Below are positions 61,290 to 64,000 of a DNA stretch of 64,000 bases, piece after piece. The position numbers and the translations under genes were made by a program. The DNA lies in the NCBI GenBank assembly GCA_964420925.1, contig CAYQVB010000043.1, positions 1 through 64,000 on the forward strand, read 5' to 3'. The notes below the pieces were generated by a model, which was not told the origin of the DNA, searched no databases, and saw only the letters and a program-made list of their open reading frames with translations. The DNA is from JAJEAD01 sp964420925 (lineage in GTDB: Bacteria > Pseudomonadota > Gammaproteobacteria > HK1). Every line of letters starts with the position of its first letter. The first letter of the stretch is position 1.

Positions 61290-63086
61290 ATGTCTTCACT
61301 CAACCTCGGAGTCATCGGCAACTGCGCCTACGGCGCCCTCGTCGACGACTCTGCGCGCATCGTGTGGTGCTGCCTGCCTCGATTCGATGCGGACCCGGTG
61401 TTCTGCAGCCTGATCGACGATGATCTGAATGCCCGCGCGGGGTTCTTCGCCATCGAGCTCGTCGGAGCCGTGGGCGCCGTGCAGGGCTACCGCGAGAACA
61501 CCGCAATTCTCGAAACACGGATGGTGGACGATTCAGGAAACCGCATCGTGGTGACCGACTTCGCCCCGCGCTTCCAGACGCGCGGGCGCACGTTCCGGCC
61601 CACCACGCTGGTTCGCAGGATCCGCGCGAGCCGCGGCTCGCCACGCATCCGGATTCGGCTGCGCCCGCGCTTCGACTATGGTGCCCGAGCACCGGACGTA
61701 ACCCACGGATCGAACCATATTCGCTACGCGCACCCCGGTCAGGCGCTGCGCCTCAGCACCAACGCCCCGATCACCTACGTGCTCGACGAGACGCCGTTCC
61801 TGCTGGAAGAGCCGGTGAGCCTGATCCTCGGACCCGACGAGACCCTCGTCGGCGGCATCGAGGAAACCGCGAGGGAGTTCGAAGAGAAGACCGCCACGTA
61901 CTGGCGGCAGTGGACCCGGCGCCTCGCCCTGCCCTTCGAGTGGCAGGAGGCGGTCACCCGCGCCGCCATCACGCTGAAGCTCTGCGCATTCGAGGAGACC
62001 GGCGCGATCATCGCGGCGATGACCACCAGCATCCCGGAAGCTGCGGATACCGTTCGTAACTGGGACTACCGCTACTGCTGGCTGCGGGACTCCTTCTTTG
62101 TGGTGCGGGCGCTCAACAGTCTCGCCGAGGTCGAGACGATGGAGGACTACCTCCGCTACCTGAACAACATCATCAGCGGCAGCGAGGCGGAGAGTACGGA
62201 CGGGCACCTGCAGCCCGTGTTCGGCATAGGTCTCGAGCGTCGCCTCACCGAGCGCACCGTTGCTTCGCTTGCCGGCTATCGCGGCATGGGTCCGGTGCGC
62301 GCCGGCAATCAGGCGTTCGAGCATATCCAGCACGATGTCTACGGCAACGCGGTGCTCGCGGCGTCCCAGGCCTTCTTCGACACCCGGCTCCTGGCCCGGC
62401 CGGGTCACGCCGAGCTCGAACGTCTGGAACGGGTCGGTGAGCGCGCTTTCGCCATGCACGACCAGCCCGATGCCGGCATATGGGAGTTTCGCACCATGGC
62501 CCGGGTGCATTCGTCGTCGAGCCTGATGTGCTGGGCCGCGTGCGACCGGCTCGCGAAGATCACCGCCCATCACGGCGCCTCCGACCGGAGCGAGATGTGG
62601 CGCCGGCGGGCAGACACGGTGCGCGAGGCAATCCTGGAACGGTCCTGGAACCCCGACCTTGGCGCCTTCGCAGACAGCTTCGAAGGCGATGGGCTGGATG
62701 CGAGCATTCTGTTGATGGCCGAGGTCGGGTTCATCGACTCCTGCGATGAGCGCTTTCGGTCCACGGTGGCTCGCATCGAGCAGGAGCTTCGCCGCGGCAG
62801 TTATCTCTTTCGATATGCCACCGCCGACGACTTCGGCGTCCCGCGCAACGCGTTCAACATCTGTACGTTCTGGTACATCGACGCGCTGATCCGGATCGGG
62901 CGCCGGGAGGAAGCACGCGAGATGTTCGATGCCATGCTCGATGCGCGGAACCCGCTCGGCCTGCTCTCCGAGGACCTCGATCCTTCGACCCGGGAGCTCT
63001 GGGGGAACTACCCGCAGACTTACTCGCTGGTCGGCATCATCAATGCGGCGACACGCCTGAGCGAGTCCTGGGAGGACAACGCCTGA
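61290..63086 (+). CDS. Glycoside hydrolase family 15 protein (glucoamylase/trehalase type)
   Basis: Cytoplasmic-looking enzyme of 598 residues, no signal peptide. The N-terminal beta domain begins LNLGVIGNCAYGALVDD; the catalytic (alpha/alpha)6 domain carries NWDYRYCWLRDSFF (general-acid region) and ends NYPQTYSLVGIINAA. Its divergent pairing with otsA supports a role in trehalose or trehalose-phosphate metabolism, as for GH15 trehalases; glucoamylase activity cannot be excluded. The ATG at 61290 follows GGGAA. Confidence 0.88.
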   Translation: MSSLNLGVIGNCAYGALVDDSARIVWCCLPRFDADPVFCSLIDDDLNARAGFFAIELVGAVGAVQGYRENTAILETRMVDDSGNRIVVTDFAPRFQTRGRTFRPTTLVRRIRASRGSPRIRIRLRPRFDYGARAPDVTHGSNHIRYAHPGQALRLSTNAPITYVLDETPFLLEEPVSLILGPDETLVGGIEETAREFEEKTATYWRQWTRRLALPFEWQEAVTRAAITLKLCAFEETGAIIAAMTTSIPEAADTVRNWDYRYCWLRDSFFVVRALNSLAEVETMEDYLRYLNNIISGSEAESTDGHLQPVFGIGLERRLTERTVASLAGYRGMGPVRAGNQAFEHIQHDVYGNAVLAASQAFFDTRLLARPGHAELERLERVGERAFAMHDQPDAGIWEFRTMARVHSSSSLMCWAACDRLAKITAHHGASDRSEMWRRRADTVREAILERSWNPDLGAFADSFEGDGLDASILLMAEVGFIDSCDERFRSTVARIEQELRRGSYLFRYATADDFGVPRNAFNICTFWYIDALIRIGRREEAREMFDAMLDARNPLGLLSEDLDPSTRELWGNYPQTYSLVGIINAATRLSESWEDNA

Positions 63087-63227
63087 GCCGATTCACGACC
63101 CGTCACGCATACCCGCTCCGTCGGACCCGCGGTCCCGGCAGATTCCCGTCGCCGTTCAGACTGCGCCGCGACGGATGCCGTGCGCCATCTGCGAAAGTTC
63201 GGGACTACCTGTGGGGCATGGGCAGCG

Positions 63228-63929
63228 CTAACGCGGTCGTCGGCCCGGGTGCAGTAGCCGCACGTTGCGGTGTTTGAAGAAGGGTATCAGGGCGAGGCCG
63301 GCGATGAAGCCGCCGATGTGGGCGCCGAAGGCGACTCCCGCGCCGCCCGGCGGCGTCGTCAACGAGTTGAAGAGCTGCAGTGCGAACCAGAGTCCCAGCA
63401 CGATGCCCGCGGGCAGGCGGACGATCTGGGTGAAGAAGCCGAGCGGAATGAGCACCAGCACGCGCGCGTGCGGATAGAGCAGCAGATAGGCGCCGAGCAC
63501 GCCGGAGATCGCCCCGCTCGCGCCGATCATCGGCACTTGCGATCCCGTGTCCGGCAACGATTGCGCCAACACCGCGGCCACCCCGCACAGCAGGTAGAAC
63601 AGCACGAAGCGCCCGTGGCCCATGCTGTCCTCGACGTTGTCACCGAAAATCCACAGGTAGAGCATGTTGCCGATGAGATGCATCCACCCGCCGTGCAGGA
63701 ACATGGATGTGAACACGGTGGCGGACGGCGGCACCATTTCGAACTCGGCCGGGAGTCGCGCGCCTTCGAACAGGACGGCCGGGATCACCCCCAGTGCGTA
63801 CACCGCCACCTGAGCGTCGCGCGGCCCGAGAGAAAGCTGCCACAGGAAGGCGAGGGCACACGCGCCGATGAGCCCCCAGCTCACGATGGGGGTGATTGAG
63901 CTCGGGTTGTCGTCGCGGAGCGGTATCAA
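63228..63929 (-). CDS. Rhomboid family intramembrane serine protease
   Basis: Inner-membrane protease of 233 residues with six membrane segments. Catalytic Ser138 is in GASGAISG and His204 in AHIGGF; the second conserved histidine-asparagine patch is HLIGNMLYLWIFGDNVED. This is the form common in proteobacteria. Substrates are unknown. It is the last complete gene of the window. Confidence 0.92.
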   Translation of the reverse strand: MIPLRDDNPSSITPIVSWGLIGACALAFLWQLSLGPRDAQVAVYALGVIPAVLFEGARLPAEFEMVPPSATVFTSMFLHGGWMHLIGNMLYLWIFGDNVEDSMGHGRFVLFYLLCGVAAVLAQSLPDTGSQVPMIGASGAISGVLGAYLLLYPHARVLVLIPLGFFTQIVRLPAGIVLGLWFALQLFNSLTTPPGGAGVAFGAHIGGFIAGLALIPFFKHRNVRLLHPGRRPR

Positions 63930-64000
63930 GGGGAAGGGTGTCCCGGATCGGGGCCGGCGTGGGAACTACCGGCAAAGGATGGGCCAGTCCATTTGGGAGA

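Overview
The window is high-GC DNA (by eye about two thirds G+C), densely coded, and most likely comes from the chromosome of a gammaproteobacterium. The evidence is the conserved order lolB, ispE, tRNA-Gln, prs, rplY, pth with moeB, prmC and prfA on the other side, the divergent pair cytochrome c4 / engB, and an LpxC-type envelope biology implied by LolB. Several accessory genes are unusual for that group (LysW amino-group-carrier cluster, a glucose-6-phosphate dehydrogenase of the coenzyme F420 type, a sterol C-24 methyltransferase), which would fit a marine or host-associated uncultured lineage; that last point is inference.

Layout. 1-2.1 kb: 3' end of katG and a 2-hydroxyacid dehydrogenase. 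2.2-10.6 kb: a long minus-strand run holding an F420-type oxidoreductase, a glutaryl-CoA-dehydrogenase-like enzyme, a polyamine-type ABC transporter (ATPase, binding protein, two permeases), a PhyH dioxygenase and a dienelactone hydrolase. 10.8-13.1 kb: two overlapping glycosyltransferases. 13.2-20.5 kb: a DUF2007 protein, an acetyltransferase, then an aapJQMP general amino-acid ABC operon ending in a glutamate-cysteine-ligase-family gene that carries an in-frame amber codon. 20.9-24.6 kb: a CocE/NonD hydrolase and a succinate-semialdehyde dehydrogenase. 24.7-29.4 kb: a compact lysW-lysX-lysY-glutamine amidotransferase-lysZ-lysJ operon with overlapping stops and starts. 29.5-35.2 kb: acyl-CoA ligase, metY, a CoA-binding protein and two tandem LysR regulators. 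35.2-41.8 kb: mixed small operons (membrane protein, flavodoxin, DUF2058, hydroxyisobutyrate-type dehydrogenase, DsbA, acyl-CoA ligase, cytochrome c4).

41.9-55.3 kb is the housekeeping core: engB, an AT-rich region with three DnaA-box-like sites, rpmE, ubiD, exonuclease III, an SH3 protein, moeB, prmC, prfA, a TPR lipoprotein, lolB, ispE, tRNA-Gln, prs, rplY and pth. hemA, which in relatives sits beside prfA, is absent. 55.3-64 kb: a protein with three tandem RidA domains, an acyl-CoA dehydrogenase, the sterol methyltransferase, divergent otsA and GH15 genes, and a rhomboid protease.

The strongest candidate for a new system is the LysW operon. It has no visible LysK deacylase, but it does contain a class II glutamine-amidotransferase-fold protein whose chemistry (cleavage of gamma-glutamyl amides) could release the product from the carrier protein. 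Other items worth following are the amber codon in the ligase gene, the triple RidA protein, the noncanonical prmC start, the missing hemA and several repeat families that abut stop codons. All family assignments are from reading motifs; no searches were run.
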